Below are positions 34,933-43,076 of a stretch of 64,000 bases of DNA, in pieces. Source of the stretch: Actinotalea endophytica (GTDB lineage Bacteria > Actinomycetota > Actinomycetes > Actinomycetales > Cellulomonadaceae); the NCBI RefSeq assembly GCF_025717005.1, contig NZ_JAOVZU010000004.1:124001-188000 (forward strand), in the 5' to 3' direction. A program made the position numbers and the translations under genes. A model generated the notes under the pieces. That model was not told the DNA's origin. It did not search any database and was given only the letters and a program-made list of their open reading frames with translations. Each line of letters opens with the position of its first letter. Position 1 is the stretch's first letter.

Positions 34933-35765
34933 TTGAGCCCCGTGGTCGCGACGCCGCGGACGAAGTACTTCTGCGCGAGGAAGAAGGCGACCGCCAGCGG
35001 CAGCAGCGAGATCGTGGCGCCCGCGAGCAGGACGGCGTGGTCGGTGACGTGCTGACCGCCGAAGAGCGTGAGGCCCGCCGGCAGCGTCCGCATCTCCATC
35101 GAGCTGGTCATCACCAGCGGCCACAACAGGTCGTTCCACAGGTTCATGAAGTGCAGCACCGCCAGGGTTGCCAGGGCCGGCTTCGCCAGCGGAAGGATGA
35201 TGCGCGCGTAGATGCGCAGATGGCCGGCTCCGTCGATGCGCGCCGCCTCGTCGAGCTCGCGCGGGATGGACTGGAAGAACTGCCGGAGCATGAAGATGCC
35301 GAAGGCGCTGGTCGCTCTCGGGATGATGAGTCCCTGGTAGGTGTCGAGCCAGCCCAGGTCGAACAGGGTCATGAAGACCGGGACCAGGGTGATCTGCACC
35401 GGCACCATCAGGGTGGCGATGACCAGCCAGAACGCGAGGTTCTGGCCTCGGAACCGCAGCCGTGACAGCGCGTAGGCGGCCATCGAGTCGAAGAGCAGGC
35501 ACAGGATGGTCGTGACGCCCGCGAAGATGAACGTGTTGGCGACCAGGCGCAGGAAGGGCAGCTCGCGCCAGATCTCCTGGTAGCCGTGCAGCGTCCAGGT
35601 CTCGGGCCAGATCCGCGCCGGGTTGGCGAACAGGTCCGCCTCCGGCCGGAAGCTCCCCCCGAGCATCCACAGGAACGGGACGATCGCGACGACGGCGCCG
35701 AAGACGACCGCGATCCAGATCAGACCTCGGCCGAGCCGGACGCCGGCTGAGCGGTCAGTCGACAT
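34929..35765 (-). CDS. Sugar ABC transporter permease (MalG type)
   Basis: Inner-membrane permease of 278 residues with six membrane segments. The EAA loop that docks the ATPase reads EAARIDGAGHLRIYARIILPLAKPAL, the normal form for carbohydrate uptake systems of the CUT1 type. The gene overlaps the other permease by 11 bp and the GH1 gene by 4 bp. No ATPase gene is present in the operon; CUT1 systems in actinomycetes commonly share an MsiK-type ATPase encoded elsewhere, which would explain the absence. Confidence 0.92.
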   Translation of the reverse strand: MSTDRSAGVRLGRGLIWIAVVFGAVVAIVPFLWMLGGSFRPEADLFANPARIWPETWTLHGYQEIWRELPFLRLVANTFIFAGVTTILCLLFDSMAAYALSRLRFRGQNLAFWLVIATLMVPVQITLVPVFMTLFDLGWLDTYQGLIIPRATSAFGIFMLRQFFQSIPRELDEAARIDGAGHLRIYARIILPLAKPALATLAVLHFMNLWNDLLWPLVMTSSMEMRTLPAGLTLFGGQHVTDHAVLLAGATISLLPLAVAFFLAQKYFVRGVATTGLK

Positions 35766-36678
35766 CGTTGTACCTGAAGAGTCGGAGCTGCAACGCAGAG
35801 ATGATCATGATGACGATGAACAGGGCCCAGGCGATCGCCGAGCCGTAGCCGAAGTCGAAGTTCTGGAACGACTGCCGGTACATGAAGGTGACGAGCGTCT
35901 CGGTCGAGAACAGCGGGCCACCGGCGGTCATGGCGTAGATCAGGTCGAAGGCCTGGAGGGACTGGATCGTGAGGATCACGGCCGCGAAGAGCAGCGCGGG
36001 GCGGATGGAGGGAAGCGTGACGTGGCGGACCTGTTGCCAGGGCCCCGCGCCGTCCAGCTTGGCCGCCTCGTAGAGGTGCTCGGGCACCCCCTGGAGCCCG
36101 GCGAGGAGCAGGATCATCGTGAAGCCGAGGCTCTTCCAGATGCCCACCGCGATCACGGTGGGCAGCGCGAGCTCAGGGCTGCGCAACCAGGCGACCGGCT
36201 CGAGGCCGAACGTCTTCCAGATGCCGGCGACCAGCCCGATGTCCGGGTCGAGCATGAACCGCCACACGATGCCGATCACCGACAGCGCGACCACCGTCGG
36301 GAAGAAGTAGGCCGAGCGCAGGATCTTGCTGAACCGGGTCGTGCGCTGGAGCCAGTAGGCCACCAGGAACCCGAGGACGAGCAGCACCACGACGGACACG
36401 AGCGTGAACACCAGCGTGACGCGCAGCGCGTTGGCGAACTGCGGGTCGGCCAGCAGCCGCCGGTAGTTGTCCAGACCGACCCAGGGCTGGCTCTGCGCCC
36501 CGATGCGCCAGGCGTGCAGGCTCATCCATAGCGACTGGAAGATCGGGAAGATGATGAAGACCCCGAGGATCAGGCCGCTGGGCAGGAGGAAGGCGACGGC
36601 GGGCTGGAACCGTCGCCGGCGTCGCCCGGGCGGACGTCGGATCCCGGCAGCGGGTGGCGCCGCGATCTTGACGCTCAT
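35755..36678 (-). CDS. Sugar ABC transporter permease (MalF type)
   Basis: Permease of 307 residues, partner of the preceding one. After a basic N-terminus (PPGRRRRRFQP) there are six hydrophobic segments, and the EAA loop is EAAKLDGAGPWQQVRHVTLPSIRPAL. ATG at 36678. It lies 71 bp beyond the binding-protein gene and overlaps the MalG-type gene. Together they form the channel for the oligosaccharide handled by the GH1 and GH43 enzymes. Confidence 0.92.
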   Translation of the reverse strand: MSVKIAAPPAAGIRRPPGRRRRRFQPAVAFLLPSGLILGVFIIFPIFQSLWMSLHAWRIGAQSQPWVGLDNYRRLLADPQFANALRVTLVFTLVSVVVLLVLGFLVAYWLQRTTRFSKILRSAYFFPTVVALSVIGIVWRFMLDPDIGLVAGIWKTFGLEPVAWLRSPELALPTVIAVGIWKSLGFTMILLLAGLQGVPEHLYEAAKLDGAGPWQQVRHVTLPSIRPALLFAAVILTIQSLQAFDLIYAMTAGGPLFSTETLVTFMYRQSFQNFDFGYGSAIAWALFIVIMIISALQLRLFRYNDVD

Positions 36679-36749
36679 GGTGCTCCGATCGGTTGGGTGC
36701 TCGGGGCCGGGGCCACGGCGGGACGCGGCCCCGAGCGGTGGTGCGAGGG

Positions 36750-38045
36750 TCAGTTGGTGCAGCCGGTCAGGGCGTTGATGGCCTCAGCCGCGGCCGCTGC
36801 CTTGGTCGCGACGTCAGCGCCACGCGTGATCTCACCGATCAGCGGGACATAGACGTCGGAGTCGACCTGGGTCGCGTTCGGCACGCCCGGCAGGTACAGC
36901 CGAGCGCTCGGGAGCGCCGCGGCGAACGACTGGACGACCTCGTTGGCGGCGAGCTCGGGGTCGTCGGCCATGTCGGTGCGGACCGGCGGGAAGCCGGACG
37001 CGAGCGCGAACTGACGCTGGGCGTCGGCGCTGGTCCACCAGGCCAGGAAGGCTGCGGCCTCGTCCGGGTGCTCGGTGCCGTTGGCGATCATCATGGGGAC
37101 GGTCGAGGCGAGCGTGACCGGGCCGGCGGACCCCACCGGGATCGATGCCACGCCGAAGTTCACGCCCGCCTCGGTGTACGAGCCGGCGGCCCAGGGGCCG
37201 TTGATCTCCATCGCGGCCTTGCCGGCGGCGAAGAGCGAGTCGGCCTCGGCACCGGTCAGGCCGACCGGGCTGATGCCGTCGTCGATCACCAGGTTCGCCC
37301 ACTGCGTGAGGGTGGCCACGCTGGCGTCGGAGTCGATCGCGGCGCAGTTGTCGTCACCCACGATGTCGCCGCCGTCCATCCACTGCAGGACGGGCCACAT
37401 CTGGATCGTCTCGTGGTCGGCGAGCGCGAGTCCGTAGATGCCGTTCGCGGCGTCGGTCAGGGCGACGGCGTCGGCCCGGAAGTCGTCAGCCGTCGTCGGC
37501 GGCTCGGCGATCCCCGCCGCTTCGAACAGGTCCTTGTTGTAGTAGAGCTGGAGCGTCGCGACGTTGGCCGGGATGGCGTAGAGAGCGTCGTCGACGGTGA
37601 AGACCTTGATCGCCGCGGGCGCCAGGCTGTCGGCGTCGATCTGGTCGGCTCCGGAGCCGACGTACGAGTCGAGCGGGAGCACCGAACCGTTCTGCACGTA
37701 CTCCGCAGCGACGTTCGGGTCGAAGTTCGGCGTGGCCACGTCGGGCGCCTGCCCCGTGCCCCACGCGGCCGGCAGGGTCTGCGCGATCGAGTCCCACGGC
37801 TGGACGTCCATCGTCACCTGGATGTCGGGATGGGTGTCGTTGAACGTCTGGACGAGGCCCTCGTAGGCGGATCGGTCGCCACCGGTGAACCCCGTCTCGA
37901 GGGTGAGCTCGACCACCTCGCCGGAGGCTGCGGTGCCGCCGTCCGAGGACGCGTCGGTCGAGGATCCGTCCGAGGACGAACCACAGGCGGCGAGGGCGAG
38001 GACGCCGGCAGCTGCCAGCGCCGCACCGGAGCGGCGGAATCTCAT
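36750..38045 (-). CDS. Extracellular sugar-binding lipoprotein of an ABC transporter
   Basis: Solute-binding protein of 431 residues (bacterial extracellular solute-binding family 1). The N-terminus is a lipoprotein signal with lipobox LALAAC, so the mature protein is anchored to the membrane by Cys21. A Ser/Asp-rich linker precedes the two-lobed fold, with VVELTLETGFTGGDRSAYEGLVQTFNDTHPDIQVT as first strand-helix, NGPWAAGSYTEAG and the hinge pattern typical of sugar binders. ATG at 38045 follows GAAGGAGAGAGAG. It comes directly after the LacI gene on the same strand. Ligand unknown; an oligosaccharide is likely from the neighbours. Confidence 0.92.
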   Translation of the reverse strand: MRFRRSGAALAAAGVLALAACGSSSDGSSTDASSDGGTAASGEVVELTLETGFTGGDRSAYEGLVQTFNDTHPDIQVTMDVQPWDSIAQTLPAAWGTGQAPDVATPNFDPNVAAEYVQNGSVLPLDSYVGSGADQIDADSLAPAAIKVFTVDDALYAIPANVATLQLYYNKDLFEAAGIAEPPTTADDFRADAVALTDAANGIYGLALADHETIQMWPVLQWMDGGDIVGDDNCAAIDSDASVATLTQWANLVIDDGISPVGLTGAEADSLFAAGKAAMEINGPWAAGSYTEAGVNFGVASIPVGSAGPVTLASTVPMMIANGTEHPDEAAAFLAWWTSADAQRQFALASGFPPVRTDMADDPELAANEVVQSFAAALPSARLYLPGVPNATQVDSDVYVPLIGEITRGADVATKAAAAAEAINALTGCTN

Positions 38046-38104
38046 GATCTCTCTCTCCTTCGAGGTTGGGGCCGTGCTTGGGGGCCGTGCAGGGGTCGTG
38101 GTCG

Positions 38105-39163
38105 TCAGTCGTGCTGCGCCGGGGTCGGGCAGCCGCACGAGCCGCGAGCGATGAGCTCGACGGGCAGGAGCACGTGGCGGTGGGCCGGCTCGCGCCCGTC
38201 GAGGAGTCCGAAGAGCTCCGAGGCCGCGCGACGCCCGATGAGCTCGGCGGGCACCCGGATGGTCGAGATCCCCGGCGTGGTCACGCGGGCGAGGCCGAAG
38301 TCGTCGTACCCGATCAGTCCGAGGTCGTCCGGGACGCTCACGCCGGCGGCGCCGAGCTCTCGCATGAGTCCGTAGGCCATCTCGTCGTTCGCCGCGACGA
38401 TCGCGTCCGCGCCGTCGAGACCGTCGGCCAGCAGGGTGCGGCCGGCCGCGACGCCCGACGCCTCGCTGAAGTCGCCCTGGATCACGCGAGGTTCCGGGAG
38501 TCCGGCGGCCGCCGACGCGCGCCGACACCCTTCGAGCCGATCGATCGCGCTCTGGTGGTCCAACGGACCGCTGACGTGCACGATCCGCCGCGCGCCGTGC
38601 TGCTCGATCATGTGCCGCGCGGCCAGCTCTCCACCGGCCTCGTCGTCGACGCCGACCCACACCGCGTCGGGCAGCGTGACGCTGCGTCCGATCAGCACGA
38701 CGGGCAGGCCGGACGCGACCAGGCTCTCCAGGTCCCGATCCTGGGCGGCGGCCGACGCCACGATCGCACCGTCTGCGACCTGCGAGCGCAGGATCCGCTC
38801 GTAGGCGTTGATGCCGTGCTCCGCGACGACGCTCGTGGAGATGATCACCGGCGCCCCTCGCGAGTCGCCGACCTCGCTCACCCCCACGAGCAGGTGCATG
38901 AAGTACGAGTGGCCGAACACGTGCTGGCTGGTGTTCGGGACCACGAGTGCGATCGAGCCGGAGCGCTGGGCGCGCAGCGCCCTTCCGGCGGAGTTCGTCA
39001 CGTAGCCGAGCTCACGCGCCGCGGCCCGGATCCGCTCGGTGGTCTCCTTGCCGATCCGGCTGCTGCCCCGCAGTGCCATCGACACCGCGGCCGGCGTCAC
39101 TCCCACGACGTCCGCGACGTCGCGCAGGGTCACCCTGCCGGACGTGGGCTTGGCCTCGGCCAC
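38105..39163 (-). CDS. LacI-family transcriptional regulator
   Basis: Repressor of 352 residues. GTG start at 39163 with GGGAGA upstream. N-terminal HTH VTLRDVADVVGVTPAAVSMALRG with the hinge helix region ELGYVTNSAGRALRAQ, then a periplasmic-binding-protein-like effector domain (SIALVVPNTSQHVFGHSYF...GLIGYDDFGLARVTTPGISTI). The C-terminus ends in a Cys-rich GSCGCPTP, seen in other sugar regulators. It is the first gene of the sugar operon, and an inverted repeat 13 bp before its start suggests autoregulation of the whole unit. Its ligand is probably the sugar the operon takes up. Confidence 0.92.
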   Translation of the reverse strand: MAEAKPTSGRVTLRDVADVVGVTPAAVSMALRGSSRIGKETTERIRAAARELGYVTNSAGRALRAQRSGSIALVVPNTSQHVFGHSYFMHLLVGVSEVGDSRGAPVIISTSVVAEHGINAYERILRSQVADGAIVASAAAQDRDLESLVASGLPVVLIGRSVTLPDAVWVGVDDEAGGELAARHMIEQHGARRIVHVSGPLDHQSAIDRLEGCRRASAAAGLPEPRVIQGDFSEASGVAAGRTLLADGLDGADAIVAANDEMAYGLMRELGAAGVSVPDDLGLIGYDDFGLARVTTPGISTIRVPAELIGRRAASELFGLLDGREPAHRHVLLPVELIARGSCGCPTPAQHD

Positions 39164-39175
39164 GAGCGTCTCCCT

Positions 39176-39239
39176 GCTTCATCGTTGAAGCAATCGCCTC
39201 GTCACGCTGAACGATCTCCGTGCCGGATGGATTGCTTAA
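39176..39239. promoter_or_regulatory. Inverted repeats upstream of the LacI gene
   Basis: GCTTCA-TCGT-TGAAGC (39176-39191) is a perfect 6-bp inverted repeat. TTGAAGCAATC (39185-39195) is repeated in inverted form as GATTGCTTAA (39230-39239), 34 bp away. The arrangement would suit two operators bound by a tetrameric or looping LacI regulator. Confidence 0.5.
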
Positions 39240-39309
39240 TCGATATAGCATCGATCTGGATCGACTATCGCACGGCGCGCCGGGAACCGTCAAGCCTCAG
39301 GTACGACGA

Positions 39310-39355
39310 CGGCGCGGGCCGGGCCCCGAGTCGGCAGGTGCCCCGGCCCGCGCCG
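39310..39355 (-). terminator. Hairpin after the cytochrome operon
   Basis: 14-bp perfect stem (CGGCGCGGGCCGGG and its complement) with an 18-nt loop, 12 bp past the stop codon at 39368. Confidence 0.65.
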
Positions 39356-39367
39356 AACGCCCGGTCG

Positions 39368-40357
39368 CTAGGCCCTCTCCTTGGCCCCCGCGTAGTACCT
39401 CCGCCAGATCACCCGGTGCAGCCCGATCGCACGCGGCAGGTCGCGCAGGCCCGGGATGAACGGCAGCAGCATGACCACCAGGGTGAACACCACCACGATC
39501 ACCATGATCACGATGTCCGCGTTCGCGGTGAGGTTCGCGGCGAACCCGCTGTCGGCCTCGGAGTTGAAGATCGGCAGCTGGTACCAGAAGGAGAACGGGG
39601 CGAGCCACTGCTGACCCGGGTAGGCACCCGTCTCGTTCATCATGCCCCACTGGTTGCCCTGCAGCTCGTTCGCGCTGGCGGCCGCGTCCAGGTACCCGCC
39701 GTCACCCATGAAGAGGATCTGCTTGGTGTTGTCCGTCGAGTAGAACGAGCCAGGCGCGGCGAGCACCCCGTCGAGCGCGCCGGACGCGGCCATCTGCTCG
39801 AGCCCGGATGCCAGCACCGGGACGGGGCCGTAGTCGCCGTCGCCGACCGCGGTGGGGTCGCCGTCTGCGGCACCGAGAGCAGTCTCGTAGGTCGAGGCCC
39901 AGAGCGACTGCTGCTCGGCGGTCGCACCGGTCCACTGGTCCAGTGCTGCGACGACGTCGGCGGGCTGCTGCTGGGTCTGCAGCGGCTGGATGACGAAGTC
40001 GTTGGCGGGGTCCACCGGGATCCGGATGCCGGCGAGGGCCTGCAGGTTGATCGGGCCCAGGGTCTGGCCGGTCCCGCCGTCGTTGTACGGCGGGCCGTAC
40101 GTCGCCGACTCGGACGTCCCGGCGAGCTCGGAGACGGTCGTGTCGTAGAAGTCGTTCGGCATGGCCGTCGCCCAGCCCTGGAAGGTCAGGGCCGGTTCGT
40201 CGGGCGAACCGAGGAACGACGACAGCCCGACCACGACGACCGCGACCACCGCGAAGGCGATGACGCCCTCCTTGACGATGTCGTAGCGCCGTACCGGTCC
40301 GCGCCAGTGCGTGGTCTCGAGCTCGTGCTGCGCCGCTCGCAGCGATGCGTCACGCAT
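39368..40357 (-). CDS. Membrane protein of a cytochrome b operon, unknown function
   Basis: Protein of 329 residues. One hydrophobic segment near the N-terminus (KEGVIAFAVVAVVVVGL, about 29-45) and one near the C-terminus (IVIMVIVVVFTLVVMLLPF) flank an outer domain of about 220 residues. The end after the last segment, FIPGLRDLPRAIGLHRVIWRRYY, resembles the C-terminal end of cytochrome b / subunit IV proteins. I see no CxxCH heme motif, no Rieske cysteines and no copper site. The ATG at 40357 overlaps the cytochrome b stop by 8 bp, so it is a subunit of the same complex. It could act as the quinol-site partner or as an outer-surface docking part; I do not recognise a characterised family. Confidence 0.7.
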   Translation of the reverse strand: MRDASLRAAQHELETTHWRGPVRRYDIVKEGVIAFAVVAVVVVGLSSFLGSPDEPALTFQGWATAMPNDFYDTTVSELAGTSESATYGPPYNDGGTGQTLGPINLQALAGIRIPVDPANDFVIQPLQTQQQPADVVAALDQWTGATAEQQSLWASTYETALGAADGDPTAVGDGDYGPVPVLASGLEQMAASGALDGVLAAPGSFYSTDNTKQILFMGDGGYLDAAASANELQGNQWGMMNETGAYPGQQWLAPFSFWYQLPIFNSEADSGFAANLTANADIVIMVIVVVFTLVVMLLPFIPGLRDLPRAIGLHRVIWRRYYAGAKERA

Positions 40358-41165
40358 GCCGCCCTCCCGTCCGCTCGTGCTCGTGGACGGGCATCACGTC
40401 ACCGCCGCTTGCGGTCTGGTCGTGCCGCGCGCCGCGCTCCGCCGCCTCAGCCGTCGCCGGTGCGGTGACGGACGCGGCGGCCCGCCCCTGCTCCACGGCT
40501 GCGGCGTCGATCGGCGGCACGACGCCGTGCAGGCGCACGAGCACCACGTGCACCGCGACGATCACGCCGATGATCAGCGGCAGCAGGAACACGTGCACCA
40601 GCGCGACCTGACCCAGGTTGGCGACGTTGAACCACGCGCCCACGCCGGCGGCGTTCAGACCGTCCTTGGCCTCGAACGAGATCCACTGCGAGTCGAAGTT
40701 CGTCTGCAGCACGTAGCCGGTGAGCCCGGTGACGATGGAGACCAGGAAGGCCAGCATCCCGGTGATCCAGGTCCGCGCCCGGTGCCCGCGCCATGCGGCC
40801 ATCGAGAACTTGCCGACCAGGTGGACCAGCATGAAGACGAAGAAGAGCTGCACCGACCAGAAGTGCAGGCTGTTGAACCAGTGCCCGACGTTGGACGTGT
40901 GGTACCAGGACGGCCCTTCGAACGCGAGCACGATCCCGGAGACCACGATCATCCCGAGCGCCGCGAGCGTCAGGACACCGAACACGTAGATCCAGGACGC
41001 CACGTACGCGGGCTGCGTCTCGGGCAGGAGCTTCTCGTACGGGAGGTCGTCCTCGAGCCGGCGCCGGATCCGCCCGATCCAGCTCGTCGGCGGCTCGGCG
41101 TCGCCGGCGGGCACGGCGTCCTGCCCGGCACGGCCGGCCGGGAGCGCGCCCTGCTCGGCGCTCAC
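40350..41165 (-). CDS. Cytochrome b, N-terminal (b6-like) subunit
   Basis: Diheme membrane cytochrome of 271 residues. After a cytoplasmic stretch of about 55 residues there are four hydrophobic helices. Heme ligands appear as His101 and His115 in the second helix (LHFWSVQLFFVFMLVH) and His191 and His206 in the fourth (VHVFLLPLIIGVIVAVH). The spacings of 14 and 15 residues match cytochrome b6 rather than mitochondrial-type b. A glycine-rich third helix (GLTGYVLQT) agrees. GTG start at 41165 overlaps the stop of the small gene before it (GTGA). Quinol oxidation or reduction is the expected role, but no Rieske protein or cytochrome c1 is encoded nearby. Confidence 0.85.
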   Translation of the reverse strand: MSAEQGALPAGRAGQDAVPAGDAEPPTSWIGRIRRRLEDDLPYEKLLPETQPAYVASWIYVFGVLTLAALGMIVVSGIVLAFEGPSWYHTSNVGHWFNSLHFWSVQLFFVFMLVHLVGKFSMAAWRGHRARTWITGMLAFLVSIVTGLTGYVLQTNFDSQWISFEAKDGLNAAGVGAWFNVANLGQVALVHVFLLPLIIGVIVAVHVVLVRLHGVVPPIDAAAVEQGRAAASVTAPATAEAAERGARHDQTASGGDVMPVHEHERTGGRHA

Positions 41166-41356
41166 CTCCGGACCTCGTGCTCGCGCGCCGCGCTCGGCCG
41201 GACGTCGTCGTGCCGCCCGGGGAACGGCAGGACGAGCGCGAGGACGAAGATGCCGACCGTGATCAGCACCATGATCAGGTTGGGTACGGAGATCGACAAC
41301 CAGCCCCAGGTGAGGTAGGTCGAGGGATCCACCGGGATCGCGGCGAGCGCGTGCAT
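41162..41356 (-). CDS. Small single-span membrane protein of the cytochrome operon
   Basis: Protein of 64 residues; ATG at 41356 with GGGAGCTCAGC in front. One membrane helix (SVPNLIMVLITVGIFVLALVLPF) followed by a basic tail (PGRHDDVRPSAAREHEVRR). It is the first gene of the unit and overlaps the cytochrome b start. Its size and position are those of a small accessory subunit; I do not recognise a named family. Confidence 0.75.
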   Translation of the reverse strand: MHALAAIPVDPSTYLTWGWLSISVPNLIMVLITVGIFVLALVLPFPGRHDDVRPSAAREHEVRR

Positions 41357-41402
41357 GCTGAGCTCCCTCCAGACGCCGTTTCCTGCGTCGTCCACTCAAC
41401 GC

Positions 41403-41415
41403 CTGCAGACTGCAG
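41403..41415. promoter_or_regulatory. Palindrome in the cytochrome/MarR divergent region
   Basis: CTGCAG-A-CTGCAG, a 13-bp perfect inverted repeat, 47 bp upstream of the cytochrome unit and 81 bp upstream of the MarR start. A likely binding site for the MarR protein. Confidence 0.45.
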
Positions 41416-41495
41416 ACGCCCTGCACGAAACCTGGAAGTTCGCGGGGAACGGCCCAGGCGTGCCCCGTGGGCCACGCACGTGGCACAGTGACGAC

Positions 41496-41987
41496 GTGAC
41501 ACCGCCCTCGCCCGGCCCCTCGGCCCTGTCGATCCGGGCGCTCGCCGAGCAGTGGGCGCGGTTCGGCAAGGATCCCGACGCCGTCGAGCTGATCGGCCTG
41601 ATCCGCGCCGCGGCACTTCGGGTCACCGACGAGAGCGACGAGCTGCTCGCTGAGCACGGCCTGAACCGCGGGCGGTTCGACGTCCTCGCGGCGCTCTACC
41701 GGGCCGGTGTCCCGCTCACCCAGGCGGAGCTCGCGGCCCAGATGCTCGTCACGCCGGCCGGGATGAAGAAGCGGCTGGACGCCCTGGTGGCCGACGGTCT
41801 CGTGTCACGCCGGACCGACGTGTCCGACGCCCGCCGCCAGCCCCTGAGCCTGACCGCGGCCGGCAGCGCTCGGCTCGAGGAGGCGCTCGACGAGGTGTTC
41901 ACGATCGAGGCGACCGCCGTCGCGGCCCTCGGGGAGCCCGGACGTCGGCGCCTCGCCGAGCTGCTGCGCACGCTGCTCGCGGACTGA
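41496..41987 (+). CDS. MarR-family transcriptional regulator
   Basis: Winged-helix regulator, 163 residues from a GTG at 41496. A longer reading from an ATG at 41355 exists, but it would overlap the divergent gene and add 47 residues without family character. The core is AALYRAGVPLTQAELAAQMLVTPAGMKKRLDALVADGLVSRRTDVSDARRQ..., with the conserved SDARR of the wing near residue 113. It is divergent from the cytochrome unit with a palindrome between, so repression of that unit and of itself is the simplest model. No ribosome binding site is obvious before the GTG; it may be leaderless. Confidence 0.85.
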   Translation: MTPPSPGPSALSIRALAEQWARFGKDPDAVELIGLIRAAALRVTDESDELLAEHGLNRGRFDVLAALYRAGVPLTQAELAAQMLVTPAGMKKRLDALVADGLVSRRTDVSDARRQPLSLTAAGSARLEEALDEVFTIEATAVAALGEPGRRRLAELLRTLLAD

Positions 41988-42059
41988 CGCGGCGGACGGC
42001 GCCGCCGGGTCGTCGCCCGCCCGTGGTCGGGCCGACGGGCCGCCGCGGTCCGCGCTCGT

Positions 42060-43076
42060 TCAGCGGCCCTGAGCTCGCAGCCGGGCGTCCAGCCCCGGGT
42101 AGACCCGCCGGGCGTTCCGCTCGTAGATCGCCGCCCGGTCCGCGGGCGTGAGGTCCGCGGCCTCGACGTAGCGGCGGGTGTCGTCGAAGTACTGCCCGGT
42201 GGTCGGGTCGACCCCCCGCACGGCGCCGACCATCTCCGAGCCGAACAGGACGTTCGCGTGGTCGATCACCTCGAGCAGCAGGTCGATCCCGGGCTGGTGG
42301 TACACGCAGGTGTCGACGAACACGTTGTGCATCAGGTGCTCGTCGAGCGGCGGCTTGCCGAGCATGTCGGCCAGGCCGCGATACCGGCCCCAGTGGAACG
42401 GCACCGCGCCGCCGCCGTGCGGGATGACCAGCCGCAGCGTCGGGAAGTCCGCGAACAGGTCGCCCTGGAGCAGCTGCATGAACACCGTGGTGTCCGCGTT
42501 GAGGTAGTGCGCGCCGGTCGCGTGGAAGGCCGGGTTGTCGCTCGCCGACACGTGGATCATCGCGGGCACGTCGAGCTCGACCATGCGCTCGTAGAGCGGG
42601 TACCAGTAGCGGTCGGTCAGCGGCGGCGCGGTCCAGTGGCCACCGCTCGGGTCGGGGTTGAGGTTGCACCCGACGAAGCCGTCCGCCACGCACCGGTCGA
42701 GCTCGGCGACCGCGGCGTCGATCGGCGCGCCGGGCGACTGGGGCAGCTGGCACACCCCGACGAACGTCTCCGGGTAGAGGTCGACGACCCGTCCGATCAG
42801 GTCGTTGCACGCGTGCGCCCAGGCGATCCCGGTCTCGAGGTCGCCCAGGTGGTGCGCCATCGCCGACGCGCGCGGGGAGAAGATCGTCAGGTCCGCACCG
42901 CGCTCGGCCAGCAGCCGCAGCTGGTTGGCCTCGAGCGTCTCGCGGATCTCGTCGTCGGAGATCGCGGGGTACGCCGGCGCAGCGGTACCGGCGGCGTGCG
43001 CGCGCAGCTGCTCGGCCCGCCAGCGGGTGTGCGCCTCGGGCGCGGTCGTGTAGTGCCCGTGGCAGTCGATGATCAC
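42060..43076 (-). CDS. 4-Oxalomesaconate hydratase, LigJ-type amidohydrolase
   Basis: Zinc enzyme of 338 residues in the amidohydrolase superfamily that hydrates 4-oxalomesaconate to 4-carboxy-4-hydroxy-2-oxoadipate. The start VIIDCHGHYTTAPEA is characteristic of LigJ. Metal ligands His6, His8, His175 and Glu281 (in FGSEM) match the LigJ set, where a glutamate replaces the usual aspartate; His220 in IPHGGG is also present. GTG start at 43076 overlaps the previous stop (GTGA). It is the last gene of a nine-gene operon that also has the tautomerase and aldolase steps, so the assignment is firm from both sequence and context. Confidence 0.88.
   Translation of the reverse strand: MIIDCHGHYTTAPEAHTRWRAEQLRAHAAGTAAPAYPAISDDEIRETLEANQLRLLAERGADLTIFSPRASAMAHHLGDLETGIAWAHACNDLIGRVVDLYPETFVGVCQLPQSPGAPIDAAVAELDRCVADGFVGCNLNPDPSGGHWTAPPLTDRYWYPLYERMVELDVPAMIHVSASDNPAFHATGAHYLNADTTVFMQLLQGDLFADFPTLRLVIPHGGGAVPFHWGRYRGLADMLGKPPLDEHLMHNVFVDTCVYHQPGIDLLLEVIDHANVLFGSEMVGAVRGVDPTTGQYFDDTRRYVEAADLTPADRAAIYERNARRVYPGLDARLRAQGR

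Noticed and set aside
34929-35670. Extension of the GH1 gene upstream to 35670
   Set aside because: The added part is antiparallel-free but out-of-frame translation of the permease gene; the GTG at 34932 with a 4-bp overlap is the natural start.
41355-41495. Longer start for the MarR regulator at an ATG at 41355
   Set aside because: It would overlap the divergent small membrane-protein gene and its leader, and the added 47 residues have no family similarity.
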